Assembly (NCBI GenBank): GCA_002410065.1
Contig: DHQB01000009.1
Span: forward strand, 62,001 to 126,000
DNA: 64,000 nucleotides
From: Bacteroidales bacterium UBA5349
Lineage (GTDB): Bacteria > Bacteroidota > Bacteroidia > Bacteroidales > Tenuifilaceae
Reading direction: 5' to 3'
Shown: piece after piece, positions 17,225 through 26,237 of the stretch
Position numbering within the stretch: the first letter of the stretch is position 1
Layout of the letters: each line of letters starts with the position of its first letter
Program-made: the position numbers and the translations under genes
Notes under the pieces: generated by a model
The model's input: only the letters and a program-made list of their open reading frames with translations
Databases searched by the model: none
What the model was told of the DNA's origin: nothing

Positions 17225-18028
17225 TTACAGTGATTTTTCTTCAGCCTGAATAATTTCACCGCTTTCGGTGTTGTAGGCAAAGCATATAATATTCAATTTG
17301 CTTGTATTCCAATCAGCATTAACTGTACCTTGAACCTTAATACTCTCTTCTTGGCCAAAGGTTGCTCCCTCAGTAAAGGCTTGGGTGCCCCATGTTCCGT
17401 TTAACGACATACGAAAAACATGGTTATGCACGTAATCTTCTACAGTTCCACTTGGGGTTACTTGGGGTGAAATTAAACCATCCTCAGTAATAAGAACGCA
17501 AATCTTTAAAGGATCTATATCGCTTAAAGCCTTAGCTTTAATAGTAACCGATAGATTGCCAGAGGTAAAGGTGTGGTTGATACTAAGCTGTAAGCGTGGT
17601 TCATCGTCCAATATCTCAGCAGTTGCACTGGGCCAGGCAGTGTTGCTCATTACTAGGTTGCTGTTATACTCGGTTCTATTGATAACGCCAGCAGGATAAC
17701 CTTCGATGTTGAAGTGGGAGTTAAGCTCAGTTCCTACAGTCGTTCTGTAGTCCATGGGAAAATCAGTATTAGTTCTTGCAAAAAAACCAGCGTGGTAAGC
17801 TATTACAATAAATTTTTTGTCATAAGTCTGGTGTAGTTGCTCAGCTGTAGCTGCCCCATTGGGGCAATTAGGGCATTGGTGTCCGGTAAACTCTTCGAGT
17901 AATATCTTTTGAACTGTTTCTCCAGTGTCGCCCCCATTGGTCGGTTCATTCATGTAGGGCTCATCAATAATATCGCATGAAGATACAAAAAGGGTAAACA
18001 GAAGTATGATTGCTGAAATACGTTTCAT
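17225..18028 (-). CDS. Omp28-related outer membrane lipoprotein
   Basis: A 267-residue lipoprotein: the signal peptide ends in LFVSSC, placing the lipidated cysteine at residue 18. After a short linker comes an Omp28-type thioredoxin-like domain, ILLEEFTGHQCPNCPNGAATAEQL, with a CPNC redox-type motif near residue 53. The second half is beta-rich with VHNHVFRMSLNGTWG, which is common to the family. Omp28 was described as an outer-membrane antigen in Porphyromonas; its function is not established. It is the last intact gene of a five-gene minus-strand block of thioredoxin-fold proteins. Confidence 0.85.
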   Translation of the reverse strand: MKRISAIILLFTLFVSSCDIIDEPYMNEPTNGGDTGETVQKILLEEFTGHQCPNCPNGAATAEQLHQTYDKKFIVIAYHAGFFARTNTDFPMDYRTTVGTELNSHFNIEGYPAGVINRTEYNSNLVMSNTAWPSATAEILDDEPRLQLSINHTFTSGNLSVTIKAKALSDIDPLKICVLITEDGLISPQVTPSGTVEDYVHNHVFRMSLNGTWGTQAFTEGATFGQEESIKVQGTVNADWNTSKLNIICFAYNTESGEIIQAEEKSL

Positions 18029-18067
18029 TGTCTTAATTTCTTATTCTGTTAAACGGAACATCTAGGG

Positions 18068-19732
18068 CTAAAAGGTTGTTGAAAAGGTTATTCCACCTGC
18101 GAATGCTGATGGTACTCTTCGACAAATGCCTCCAACGCATATAACCCCTTCGCGTTGCTTGCCAAAGTTAATAGCCAGTCTGTGAGGACCTTGGTTATGT
18201 CCAAGGTTTAGCGAGTAGTAATGTATGCGCTTCTCACTGTCGTTATTTCCATAGTTATACTGATCGGTTACTGAGAACGACCATTTAGGGGCTACGGTAT
18301 ATTCGGCTAGCAACATTGCCCAGTTGCCTTTATCCTGTTTTGTGCTTAGGTGCTGTGCTTCAATCCTAATGTTTTGGGTGTCGCCAATTCTATACGAAAA
18401 ATCGGCATATGCAATAAAAGCCTTAACAGACTCTGCACCAGGATGCCCTTGAATAATATCCATATTATAGAATTGATGGGCTGCTCCGGCAACAATTTTA
18501 AATTTCTGCGAAATTTTTCTGTTTACCTCAAGCGATAAGTCGTGGTAGTACTTTTCGTCGCCAATCTTACCAAATTTCGCTGTGTAACCCTTTGTACCTG
18601 AAGTACCAATAATAGTGGTATCGTTAAGTCTTTCTTTATCAATAGAGTAAGCAATAGATGCACTAAGTGTTATGTTAGTCCCATATTTACCACCTATAAG
18701 TGATTTGCGAGGGACTAGATAGTTTATCTCAGCCAATGCCCCTGCTTCGCCCGTTGGCTGGGTTGCGTACGGATACATTGCGGGGAGGCTGTAGGTATGC
18801 TGACGGGTAGTAGGTGGTAAGTAGCTTAATGTTAAATCATTCGATGTTGCTTCGCGGCTCGAGCGGAAATCCATATTATCAATATATTTACCCGATAGCA
18901 AAACACCTAACCCTTTGGTTGAGTATGATCCTGTAACAAATAGAGCTTGGCCCTCTTTGTATATCATATTATTGGTAGCACTTGGGTCGTTAATCCTCCA
19001 GGCATACTCGCTCGAGAGGAAAAACCCAGCACTATAAAGTGATGCCCTGCCTGCAAATGAGGCAACGTTTTCGGGTAAATTGTAAAGCGGATTTTTATCT
19101 TTTTGATAACGGCTAACCGCACTACCTCCAACTATAATTGTAGTGGCGGATTGGGAATCCAGCGTTTGCAGAATATTCCATTCAGCATCAAATCCTCGGG
19201 TTGTTCCGGGGCTATAATCCCAAAAATAGCGTTGTTTACCAATTATTCCTTTAATAGTTAGCCCATTTAGGGGGCGGAATACCATCTTAAAACCGTTGAA
19301 TGCGTTATCTATACCAAGGTTTTTATCCTCGTATGCTCGAAGGATAATCCCGTTTCCGAATTGCTCATAAAAATTACCAACCGTTATTTCGTATAGGCTG
19401 TCGGTATAGTTTAAAAACAGATGGGCAATTCCCTGCCCTTCATACTTAGAGTCGTAACCAAGTAGTGGGGGCATATATGCTTCGTACCTTAAACCAGCAT
19501 TAAATTTATTGTATCTATAGAAAATATTCCCATAGATATTTGCCCTAACGTACTCAGGTACCTTCTCAGTTGCAATTGTTGAGTCGCTAAAGTAGTAATT
19601 TGCTTCACTATAGAAATTACCTTGTATACTGGCCTTATCAATAAAGTCTTGTGCCCTAGAGGGCGATGGCGTTAGCAGTATAAATAGAATTATACATAGA
19701 AAGCCAGCCAATCCATTGCGATAGTTGATCAT
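18068..19732 (-). CDS. DUF6029-type outer membrane beta-barrel protein
   Basis: A 554-residue protein with a signal peptide (hydrophobic residues 9-27, cleavage after PSRA). The rest is a series of alternating amphipathic strands typical of an outer membrane barrel and ends in a terminal phenylalanine (GGITFSTTF). Segments such as EITVGNFYEQFGNGIILRAYEDKNLGIDNAFNG and the overall length fit the DUF6029 family of Bacteroidota, whose function is unknown. It lies 39 bases upstream of the Omp28 lipoprotein gene and 27 bases downstream of the TlpA-like gene, suggesting that the three proteins act together in the envelope. Confidence 0.75.
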   Translation of the reverse strand: MINYRNGLAGFLCIILFILLTPSPSRAQDFIDKASIQGNFYSEANYYFSDSTIATEKVPEYVRANIYGNIFYRYNKFNAGLRYEAYMPPLLGYDSKYEGQGIAHLFLNYTDSLYEITVGNFYEQFGNGIILRAYEDKNLGIDNAFNGFKMVFRPLNGLTIKGIIGKQRYFWDYSPGTTRGFDAEWNILQTLDSQSATTIIVGGSAVSRYQKDKNPLYNLPENVASFAGRASLYSAGFFLSSEYAWRINDPSATNNMIYKEGQALFVTGSYSTKGLGVLLSGKYIDNMDFRSSREATSNDLTLSYLPPTTRQHTYSLPAMYPYATQPTGEAGALAEINYLVPRKSLIGGKYGTNITLSASIAYSIDKERLNDTTIIGTSGTKGYTAKFGKIGDEKYYHDLSLEVNRKISQKFKIVAGAAHQFYNMDIIQGHPGAESVKAFIAYADFSYRIGDTQNIRIEAQHLSTKQDKGNWAMLLAEYTVAPKWSFSVTDQYNYGNNDSEKRIHYYSLNLGHNQGPHRLAINFGKQREGVICVGGICRRVPSAFAGGITFSTTF

Positions 19733-19759
19733 TAGTGTTCGATTAAAAAAATGAATTAG

Positions 19760-20263
19760 TTATGGCTTCTTAATAAGCGATTTTATCTCTTTAATTAACT
19801 CTTTTTCAGAACCCTCGGTGTAGTTGGTGTGTTGAAATACAACCTCTTTATTACCGTTTAGTATAAATGTGTGGGGAACATTTGTTACTCCCATGGCACG
19901 ACGAAGATCACTGTTACTGTCAAGATAGAACTCGAAATCCCAACCACGAGCGCTAACCAATGGGCGTACGTTGTTTACTGTACGGGCGTCATCAATTGAT
20001 ATAGCAATTAGTTTAACACCAGTCTCATCCTGCCAGTCTTCATACAAATCGGCAATGGCCGATAGTTCTTTAATGCAGGGACGACACCACGATGCCCAAA
20101 ACGAGAGTATTATTGGTTTACCATTGTTGTCGAAGGTTGCAGTTGATACCGTTTTTCCATCGAGGGTTTTAACGGTTGCAGTGGGGAGCGTTTTCGATTG
20201 TTGTGCGCTAACACTTATGCTAAGAGCAAAAAAAAGAATACCTAGGGAAGATAGAACTTTCAT
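19760..20263 (-). CDS. TlpA-like periplasmic thioredoxin
   Basis: A 167-residue thioredoxin-fold protein with a cleavable signal peptide (MKVLSSLGILFFALSISVSAQ). The active site is FWASWCRPCIKE at residues about 55-66, with a CRPC motif. The cis-proline loop is VTNVPHTFIL near residue 128. Length and order match TlpA/ResA-type proteins that reduce disulfides in exported proteins or cytochromes. Here it is set among Omp28 and DUF6029 genes, so it probably keeps the CxxC motifs of those secreted proteins in a working redox state; that is inference from context. Confidence 0.9.
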   Translation of the reverse strand: MKVLSSLGILFFALSISVSAQQSKTLPTATVKTLDGKTVSTATFDNNGKPIILSFWASWCRPCIKELSAIADLYEDWQDETGVKLIAISIDDARTVNNVRPLVSARGWDFEFYLDSNSDLRRAMGVTNVPHTFILNGNKEVVFQHTNYTEGSEKELIKEIKSLIKKP

Positions 20264-20291
20264 TTTGTTTGGTTTAGATGTAGATGAATTA

Positions 20292-21650
20292 TTATTTCAA
20301 AATAAGTATTGTTGTTGAAATAGATTCTGACCCAATCAGTGACACAAAATATGTGCCCGGACTTAAATTTTGTAAAGACAGATTAGTTATGTTTTGCTCA
20401 AATGCTTTAGCATTTACGGCTTTTGAGTAAACATTTTGTCCAAGGATATTGGTAACTACAATGTTGTATGTTGTAGATGTTGGGGTAAACTCAATATTTA
20501 CCTTCCCATTACTAGGGTTGGGGTAGAGCTTAAGCCCTTCGGAGGTTTTGGTTTGAATTCCGCTAGCTAACTTGTTGAGTTCAGCAGTTTGAATAACCTC
20601 AAATGTTTCGGTATTTTGTAAAAAGAGTCCTACGCGAAACTCATTTAGATTAACCTCAGAAATAATATCGGCAAAATCTTCCGAAAATGATATTTGAACA
20701 GGAATGCCATAGGCGATGTCCTTTAAATCATCACTCTCAAAGGTTTTAAACCGACGTAGAACATGATAAAATGTTTTTTCCCCATTGCCTCCAGGTGGTT
20801 CTTCAAACGAAACAATATCCTGAGTAAAGGCAATCTTGAGTTCAACCATATTAAGGTTAATCTCAGCATGTGGATTTAAGGTGAAGTCAACCTCTATATT
20901 GGACGGAGTGACCGTAAATGTGCCTTCAATACCAATGGGTGAGGGACGCTGTAACTCGGCTTCAATATAGTTTGAGCTAAAATTTGTGGAGTTAGCCTTG
21001 TACCAAGGATTTACAATTGACAGAGGTGTGTACATTACGTTGTAAAAGTCCATGCGTTTATCAATATCTCTGCTTGCTAATTCATACATGGGACTGTTCA
21101 AATATTTATTGGTTTCGTATCCAATTACAAACATTTGATCTTTATATATATTAGCCAACTCGCGAATTTGTAGGTTTGCTTCGATACATGTCATACAACT
21201 TGAGCTGGAGAAACTCTCGTAAAGAACCATCCTATTGGATGTTGTTGAAAGAACTTTAACAGGGACTATAAGAGTATCTATTTCTGGCAATGGCGCCCCA
21301 TTAATATTATCGAGCCAAAGTTTAACCGTTATATTCCCTCCATTACTAAATTCAATTGGGGTATTTAGGGTGAAGAGGGAAGGGGTCCAGTTGCCTATTT
21401 CAAGACTGGTAAAGGATTGGCTGTGTATCGCGCCAGCTTCTACTTGGTAAAACACATCGAATTGGGTTAAACCCTCGCTCGAGAAATTTTCGATAACCAC
21501 CCAAACATTTTGTGAAGCATTTGCTTGTGCATATGGACCAATGTTGTGCTTCGTAATACTAACCCCATCGCTGGTTTGCCCCAAAAGGGCAAACCAGTTA
21601 AGGGTTATTGAAATTGTAATAATAATGTGTTTTAACAAACACCTAACCAT
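20292..21650 (-). CDS. Omp28-like protein with T9SS sorting domain
   Basis: A 452-residue exported protein (hydrophobic signal segment at residues 8-24). A first beta-sandwich (VWVVIENFSSEGLTQFDVFYQV) resembles a CARDB/adhesion repeat. The central thioredoxin-like region, MVLYESFSSSSCMTCIEANLQIRELA, has a CMTC motif near residue 152. The last 75 residues are a T9SS sorting domain (LKLYPNPSNGKVNIEF ... PGTYFVSLIGSESISTTILILK). It starts three bases after the stop of the larger paralog upstream, which implies coupled translation. Both belong to the same secreted redox-fold family. Confidence 0.82.
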   Translation of the reverse strand: MVRCLLKHIIITISITLNWFALLGQTSDGVSITKHNIGPYAQANASQNVWVVIENFSSEGLTQFDVFYQVEAGAIHSQSFTSLEIGNWTPSLFTLNTPIEFSNGGNITVKLWLDNINGAPLPEIDTLIVPVKVLSTTSNRMVLYESFSSSSCMTCIEANLQIRELANIYKDQMFVIGYETNKYLNSPMYELASRDIDKRMDFYNVMYTPLSIVNPWYKANSTNFSSNYIEAELQRPSPIGIEGTFTVTPSNIEVDFTLNPHAEINLNMVELKIAFTQDIVSFEEPPGGNGEKTFYHVLRRFKTFESDDLKDIAYGIPVQISFSEDFADIISEVNLNEFRVGLFLQNTETFEVIQTAELNKLASGIQTKTSEGLKLYPNPSNGKVNIEFTPTSTTYNIVVTNILGQNVYSKAVNAKAFEQNITNLSLQNLSPGTYFVSLIGSESISTTILILK

Positions 21651-21652
21651 CG

Positions 21653-23437
21653 CTATTTAACAATTAGTTTACCAATTGAGGTATTACCATTGTTTAGGGT
21701 TACCCTAACCATATAAACACCCTGAGGTTGATTTATGTTCATCTTTACCTCGCTTAGGCTGGCATTGTATGTTTTACTGTAAACCAATGCTCCGGTGATG
21801 CTATAGATTTCAATTGTATTTACTTCCTCCTCCGATGCCATTTTAATGGTTACCTCTCCTTGTGTAGGATTTGGATAAATTGATAAGGTTGACAGAGGTG
21901 TTGAGTTTACAACGTTACCTAGAGTTACATCAACCATTGCTGACTGGAAGATCTCTTTGGTCTCATCATTCTGGATAAATACAACAACCATTAAGTCATT
22001 AAACTCTTCAACATTTGTACTTGTTAGATCTGCAGATAGCTCAAAACTTAATGCTTCGCCATCAGTTGAGCTAATAACAGTTCCATTGGCACTGGGAAGC
22101 ATCTTCATCATAACATATTTAAACGATGTTTCTCCATTATTGCCAGCGTTACCCGTAGTTTCGCGTTCAACAATTGCTGCATGTAGTTTGAAGTTATTTA
22201 CCGTGATATGTGGCAAAATATCTATGGATGCAAAAACTATCTTATCTTCAGCAATATTTGCATTAACATCTATCTCGAAAAATGCATCTTTTGCAGTTAG
22301 TGCATTAAAAGCATTGGTTAATCCTGTTGCGCTAGTTGGAATGCTACTACCTCCAGCAAATAGGGCAGGTACTCCGTTTACACCATAATAGCCGCGTCTT
22401 ACTCCTCCTTCGTCAGTGTAGTATGGGTCGCCGCTACCAGGCCAGTTCATCTGGTATTTAATAATTGCAAGTTTACCGGCATTCGCAATTAGGAATGGAG
22501 AAAATGAACCTGTGTTAAAAGTATTGCAAGGACCACAAGTAGAACTTGTAAACGACTCATATAAAGGTATGTTTGCAACAGCTTGCGATGCTAAATGGAT
22601 GCTTTTTGTTTTCGAATTATTGCTCATATCATCATCGTCCCCATTGCCATTGATGTTGATTAAACCAACACTAACATTATAAGTACCTGCTGTAGCCTCC
22701 CAAACTGAGGTAAAGGTATGGTTATAGCTGCTACCAGAGGTAATTGAAACACCAGTTACATTTTCAGTAATTACTACTTCTTCATTTACTTGATACTGAA
22801 TATCAAAAGAGGTAATCGGATTAATACCAACGTTTTTAACTGTTGCAGCAACGTTACGATTCCCAAAAAGAGAGTATGCTTCGTTGTTAATTGAGTTTAC
22901 GGCCAAATCAGTTTCAAATGGAGCGTAAAGCAAAATATCATCAATATACCATGCATTGATATTATAGGAACTTCCAGAAAAAAACAGGCAGAATTGAAAT
23001 GAAGAGGAACCCAAATCTTCATTCTCTATAACCACATTGATAGATTCAACTACCGTTGCTCCGCTTCGGCTCCATACAGTATGCCAATCGCCTTCTTTCG
23101 ATCTAGTTGCCAAACCAACGGTATAACCTCCGCTGTAATGGTCAATAGCATGTTTAAACTCAATATTAAGGTTTGAGTGGCCACTTGCATCTACAACCGG
23201 AGAAATTAGCCTTGTAGTACCATTAAACTGTGGACTCCAATTCATTTTTGCTTCAGGTGCAACGCCACCGGCGTTAGCACTGGCAGAAGTTACCCAGTTC
23301 GCTGCCTGAGCATCAAAGGTCCAACCTGTAGCTGCTGTGGTAAAGTCTTGCGACAATAGCTGTGTTCCAACTTTGCTCTGAGCCATAGTTGCTGCACCTA
23401 ATATAAGTGCAAGTGATAATAGTAAGATTTTTTTCAT
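21653..23437 (-). CDS. Secreted multidomain Omp28-like protein with T9SS sorting domain
   Basis: A 594-residue protein with a signal peptide ending TMAQ. Residues about 25-175 form a jelly-roll domain resembling MAM/choice-of-anchor domains (LLSQDFTTAATGWTF ... WYIDDILLYAP). Next comes a CARDB-like adhesive beta-sandwich (LFGNRNVAATVKNVG ... SVGLININGNGDDDD), whose DDDD run may bind calcium. A thioredoxin-like domain contains LYESFTSSTCGPCNTFN with a CGPC motif. The C-terminus is a T9SS sorting domain (LSIYPNPTQGEVTIKM ... GVYMVRVTLNNGNTSIGKLIVK). It is the first gene of the block reaching to 17225. Confidence 0.85.
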   Translation of the reverse strand: MKKILLLSLALILGAATMAQSKVGTQLLSQDFTTAATGWTFDAQAANWVTSASANAGGVAPEAKMNWSPQFNGTTRLISPVVDASGHSNLNIEFKHAIDHYSGGYTVGLATRSKEGDWHTVWSRSGATVVESINVVIENEDLGSSSFQFCLFFSGSSYNINAWYIDDILLYAPFETDLAVNSINNEAYSLFGNRNVAATVKNVGINPITSFDIQYQVNEEVVITENVTGVSITSGSSYNHTFTSVWEATAGTYNVSVGLININGNGDDDDMSNNSKTKSIHLASQAVANIPLYESFTSSTCGPCNTFNTGSFSPFLIANAGKLAIIKYQMNWPGSGDPYYTDEGGVRRGYYGVNGVPALFAGGSSIPTSATGLTNAFNALTAKDAFFEIDVNANIAEDKIVFASIDILPHITVNNFKLHAAIVERETTGNAGNNGETSFKYVMMKMLPSANGTVISSTDGEALSFELSADLTSTNVEEFNDLMVVVFIQNDETKEIFQSAMVDVTLGNVVNSTPLSTLSIYPNPTQGEVTIKMASEEEVNTIEIYSITGALVYSKTYNASLSEVKMNINQPQGVYMVRVTLNNGNTSIGKLIVK

Positions 23438-23478
23438 AAGAGTTTAGTTTTTTTCTAAAACGATTTAGATTAGCATTG

Positions 23479-23486
23479 CAAATATA
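23479..23486 (-). promoter_or_regulatory. -7 box (TATATTTG) for the Omp28 block
   Basis: On the minus strand TATATTTG lies about 42 bases before the ATG at 23437. It is part of the palindrome CAAATATATTTG, so the 100-base divergent region can serve both directions. The -33 element is only T-rich. Confidence 0.4.
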
Positions 23487-23508
23487 TTTGTTTTTATTTA
23501 AAAATGCA

Positions 23509-23516
23509 TACTTTTG
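23509..23516 (+). promoter_or_regulatory. Promoter (TTTG - 18 bases - TACTTTTG) for the T9SS protein
   Basis: TACTTTTG matches TAnnTTTG, and TTTG at 23487-23490 supplies the -33 element. The start codon at 23537 is 20 bases downstream. Confidence 0.6.
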
Positions 23517-23536
23517 TATTTCTAAAATTTTGAATT

Positions 23537-24271
23537 ATGAAAACAAAATCTATTCTATTAATTATTGTATTGACCATGTTGGGTGCTTTATCAATTAAGG
23601 CACAGAGTTTAACATTATCGTATAATGGAGGCGATGTTAGTAATGGTGTGATTGATGTTGAAGGATTGGCATCAGCCGCCGATATTAAAGTAGCATTTAG
23701 TATTACAAATACTTCTGAGTCTGCAATATCTGTAAAAGTAAAGAAAAATGTTAGGCAAGATATTGAGGGTAGTGTTAATACATTTTGCTTTGGCGCCTGT
23801 TTCCCTCCTGAAACAGTTGAATCCCCTGATGAATATCCTATTGGTGCAGGAGCCACTCTTGGTCCAGATATTTTCTATGTTCAGCTTTATCCCGAAGGAA
23901 ACAGTGGCGTTGCACAAATAGTATATGAAGTTTTTAACGTAGCTAACCCTGAGGATAAGGTAAGCATAACGGTTAACTTTACAATACAGCCAACCGGTAT
24001 TGGCCTTAATGCAAAAGATATTTTTCTAAGAGCCTATCCCAATCCAACTTTAGGCGAGTATGTATTTGTTGAATACTCATTGCCCAATGGGGTATCAAAG
24101 GCATCATTTACTTTGTATAATATGCTTGGTGTTAGGGTGCACGGAATGGCCATAGAAAATAGGTCTGGGAAAATCGAAATTTCCACAAACAGTTTACCTA
24201 AGGGCATTTATCTTTATTCCATTGAGGCCAATGGAAACAGATTAGCTACTAAAAGGCTAATAGTTAAATAG
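23537..24271 (+). CDS. Small secreted protein with T9SS sorting domain
   Basis: A 244-residue protein with a signal peptide (MKTKSILLIIVLTMLGALSIKAQ). Residues about 25-150 form one beta-sandwich (VAFSITNTSESAISVKVKKNV ... VAQIVYEVFNVANPEDKVSITVNFTIQ), with two cysteines in CFGACFPP. The rest is a T9SS type A sorting domain (LRAYPNPTLGEYVFVEYSLP, FTLYNMLGVRV, PKGIYLYSIEANGNRLATKRLIVK). No enzyme signature is present. It is divergent from the Omp28 block and shares the 100-base promoter region, so it may be co-regulated with it. Confidence 0.82.
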   Translation: MKTKSILLIIVLTMLGALSIKAQSLTLSYNGGDVSNGVIDVEGLASAADIKVAFSITNTSESAISVKVKKNVRQDIEGSVNTFCFGACFPPETVESPDEYPIGAGATLGPDIFYVQLYPEGNSGVAQIVYEVFNVANPEDKVSITVNFTIQPTGIGLNAKDIFLRAYPNPTLGEYVFVEYSLPNGVSKASFTLYNMLGVRVHGMAIENRSGKIEISTNSLPKGIYLYSIEANGNRLATKRLIVK

Positions 24272-24300
24272 AGACAAAAACTCCGTGTTGAGGACACATA

Positions 24301-24342
24301 AAAAATGCAAAAGGGTTGATTTATCAACCCTTTTGCATTTTT
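24301..24342. terminator. Strong bidirectional terminator
   Basis: A perfect 19-base stem, AAAAATGCAAAAGGGTTGA with its complement, encloses a four-base loop and has A-runs and T-runs at both ends. It can stop the T9SS gene on the plus strand and the small gene at 24426-24587 on the minus strand. Confidence 0.92.
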
Positions 24343-24425
24343 TGTTATAGTAAAATCTACCTACGGTTTATAGTTTATAGGAATGTATTTCTAAAGGACA
24401 CTTTATTGGCTTAGTATTACTAGCA

Positions 24426-24587
24426 CTAAGGTCTTTTAAAACTACCTGGTCTTGATAAGTATCTCTCTTTTGCTTCCTTTGCATCAGATCCAACAGGTAT
24501 GTATATTACAGTTCTATTATCAATTACAACTGCTTGCATTTTCGCTAAATCCGGAGATTTGTGAACAACTGGTTTCTTTTGATACAT
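24426..24587 (-). CDS. Conserved-looking 53-residue hypothetical protein
   Basis: A short minus-strand gene between two terminated units. It starts ATG at 24587 and stops TAG at 24426. The translation begins MYQKKPVVHKSPDLAKMQAV and continues with VIDNRTVIYIPVGSD, then AKERYLSRPGSFKRP. The composition is balanced and soluble, with a hydrophobic beta-hairpin-like centre and a basic tail, unlike translations of random AT-rich sequence. The gene ends 84 bases before the bidirectional terminator, as expected for a real transcript. I do not recognise a named family. The minus-strand 61-residue alternative frame at 24545-24730 is less protein-like. Confidence 0.6.
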   Translation of the reverse strand: MYQKKPVVHKSPDLAKMQAVVIDNRTVIYIPVGSDAKEAKERYLSRPGSFKRP

Positions 24588-25040
24588 CTTTTTATGCCTC
24601 CCCCTCTTATTAAAGAATATAAAACAACAATTACGTGTAATAGCTCACGTGCATTTTTTGAATAATAGCGTTTTCTCCGAATAGAAATCTTAGCTGGCAG
24701 TCGAAATGAAAGTTGACTAAAAATAGCCAATTACTGATGTTGAGAAAAATTCAAAAACACAACTAAAATATAGGCAATAAAATGCTAGGCATAAATTTGC
24801 CGTTTGTAAATGCACGAGAATTTACAGGAAAATCAAAGATAGCTAAAAAAAATGGCAAATAATAATTTTTCAGGATAATAATACTCAAACCCCTTTGAAG
24901 TAATCATCATTTGAAGGTTTTTTAGCTGGGTTTTATCAGATTTATGGGGTATAAGATATTAGATTTTAATTTTATTTGAAAATAAAAATTGTATTTCTAA
25001 TTTTAGAGTATACCTTTATCAAACATTTTAAAAATCAATT
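24588..25040. other. AT-rich intergenic region with the cspA-type leader
   Basis: This 450-base stretch has no gene that I can support. It holds the upstream region of the small minus-strand gene and the probable 5' leader of the cold-shock gene. A near-consensus -7 box (TACCTTTA) lies at about 25010. Long leaders before cold-shock genes can fold as temperature-sensitive RNA, but I see no clear structure here. Confidence 0.4.
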
Positions 25041-25232
25041 ATGAATAAAGGAACAGTTAAGTTCTACGATGAAACCAAAGGTTTTGGTTTTATTAAGGAC
25101 AGCAATTCAACGAAAGAGTATTTTGTGCATTCGTCTGGTTTGAAAGAAAATATCAGAGATAATGACGAGGTAACTTTTGACCTAGAAGAAGGTAAAAAAG
25201 GCCTTAATGCAGTTAATGTGAAACTTGCATAG
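25041..25232 (+). CDS. cspA: Cold-shock domain protein
   Basis: A 63-residue single cold-shock domain, near the usual 65-70. It binds single-stranded RNA and DNA and melts secondary structure. RNP1 is KGFGFIKD at residues 13-20 and RNP2 is EYFVHSSGL at residues 27-35; the opening MNKGTVKFYDETKGFGF matches the family. The gene has its own terminator immediately downstream and a long AT-rich leader upstream, so it is transcribed alone. Cold inducibility is not shown by the sequence; many paralogs are constitutive. Confidence 0.93.
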   Translation: MNKGTVKFYDETKGFGFIKDSNSTKEYFVHSSGLKENIRDNDEVTFDLEEGKKGLNAVNVKLA

Positions 25233-25254
25233 ACAAGATTCTAGTCACTTCTTT

Positions 25255-25285
25255 AAAAAGTCCTGCTATTTAACAGGACTTTTTT
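25255..25285 (+). terminator. Rho-independent terminator of the cold-shock gene
   Basis: AAAAAGTCCTG and CAGGACTTTTT form a perfect 11-base stem around an eight-base loop, ending in a T-run. It lies 23 bases after the stop. Confidence 0.92.
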
Positions 25286-25322
25286 ATTTGCCTTTTACTA
25301 CATTTGTATAAACATTTGCCAT

Positions 25323-26237
25323 ATGGAGATGCATGAAATTATTAATACTATTTATCAAGAGGTAAAGCCTTTGGCTTCTGAGGGGAAGGTAGCCGATTAT
25401 ATCCCCCAGCTTAGTACAATTTCTCCTGATAAACTGGCAATTAGTATTAATAATGTTGATGGTAGTTGCTACGAAGTAGGCGATAGCAATACTCCATTTT
25501 CAACTCAAAGTATTTCAAAAGTTTTTGGATATACTCTGGCATTTAAGGCTTTGGGTGCCGAAATTTGGAATAGATTGGGTAAAGAACCCTCTGGAAACTC
25601 ATTCAACTCTTTAGTGCAGTTAGAGTATGAGAAGGGAATTCCTCGCAACCCATTTATAAACGCCGGAGCAATAGTAATTTCAGACATTATCCTATCGAAT
25701 TATTCAAACCCTCAGCAAGCTCTACTCAATTTTGTAAAGGGAATAACTAAAGAATCTTCAATTGATTATAATACGGATGTGGCAACATCTGAAAAATCAA
25801 CAGGATACAGAAATATAGCTTTGGCCTACCTAATGAAAAGTTTTAAAAACATCCAAAACTCAGTAGAGGATGTTCTGGATTTTTATTTTTTACAGTGTTC
25901 CCTAGAGATGAGCGCTAGAAGCCTATCTAAATCTTTTCTTTATTTAGCCAACCATGGAATTGTACCAAGTACAAACGAGGAAATTCTAACTATTAGTCAA
26001 TCTAAAAGGATTAGTGCTCTTATGCTTACTTGTGGGCTTTATAACGAATCGGGTGATTTTGCCTATAGGGTTGGTATGCCCGCTAAAAGCGGTGTAGGAG
26101 GAGGAATAGTAGCAATTATTCCTAAGAAGCTAAGTATCTGTGTTTGGTCGCCTCCTCTAAATAGTTTTGGCAACTCCCTTGCCGGAATTGAAGCACTTGA
26201 AAGATTTACAACTTACACTGGTGATTCAATCTTTTAA
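25323..26237 (+). CDS. glsA: Glutaminase A
   Basis: A 304-residue serine-dependent beta-lactamase-fold glutaminase that converts glutamine to glutamate and ammonia. The catalytic S-x-x-K is in FSTQSISKVFGYTLAFKALG (residues about 60-79). Further family motifs are RNPFINAGAI, EKSTGYRNIALAYLMKSF, the tyrosine in that segment, CGLYNESGDFAYRVGMPAKSGVGGGIVAIIP, and the C-terminal NSFGNSLAGIEALE. The length is standard. The start could also be the second ATG, two codons on. It is a single gene between the cold-shock gene and the thiolase block, and may help acid tolerance or nitrogen supply. Confidence 0.95.
   Translation: MEMHEIINTIYQEVKPLASEGKVADYIPQLSTISPDKLAISINNVDGSCYEVGDSNTPFSTQSISKVFGYTLAFKALGAEIWNRLGKEPSGNSFNSLVQLEYEKGIPRNPFINAGAIVISDIILSNYSNPQQALLNFVKGITKESSIDYNTDVATSEKSTGYRNIALAYLMKSFKNIQNSVEDVLDFYFLQCSLEMSARSLSKSFLYLANHGIVPSTNEEILTISQSKRISALMLTCGLYNESGDFAYRVGMPAKSGVGGGIVAIIPKKLSICVWSPPLNSFGNSLAGIEALERFTTYTGDSIF

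Noticed and set aside
24545..24730. Minus-strand 61-codon frame in the gap before the cold-shock gene
   Set aside because: It overlaps the better small gene at 24426-24587 in another frame and its translation is basic and repetitive, as expected of AT-rich non-coding DNA.
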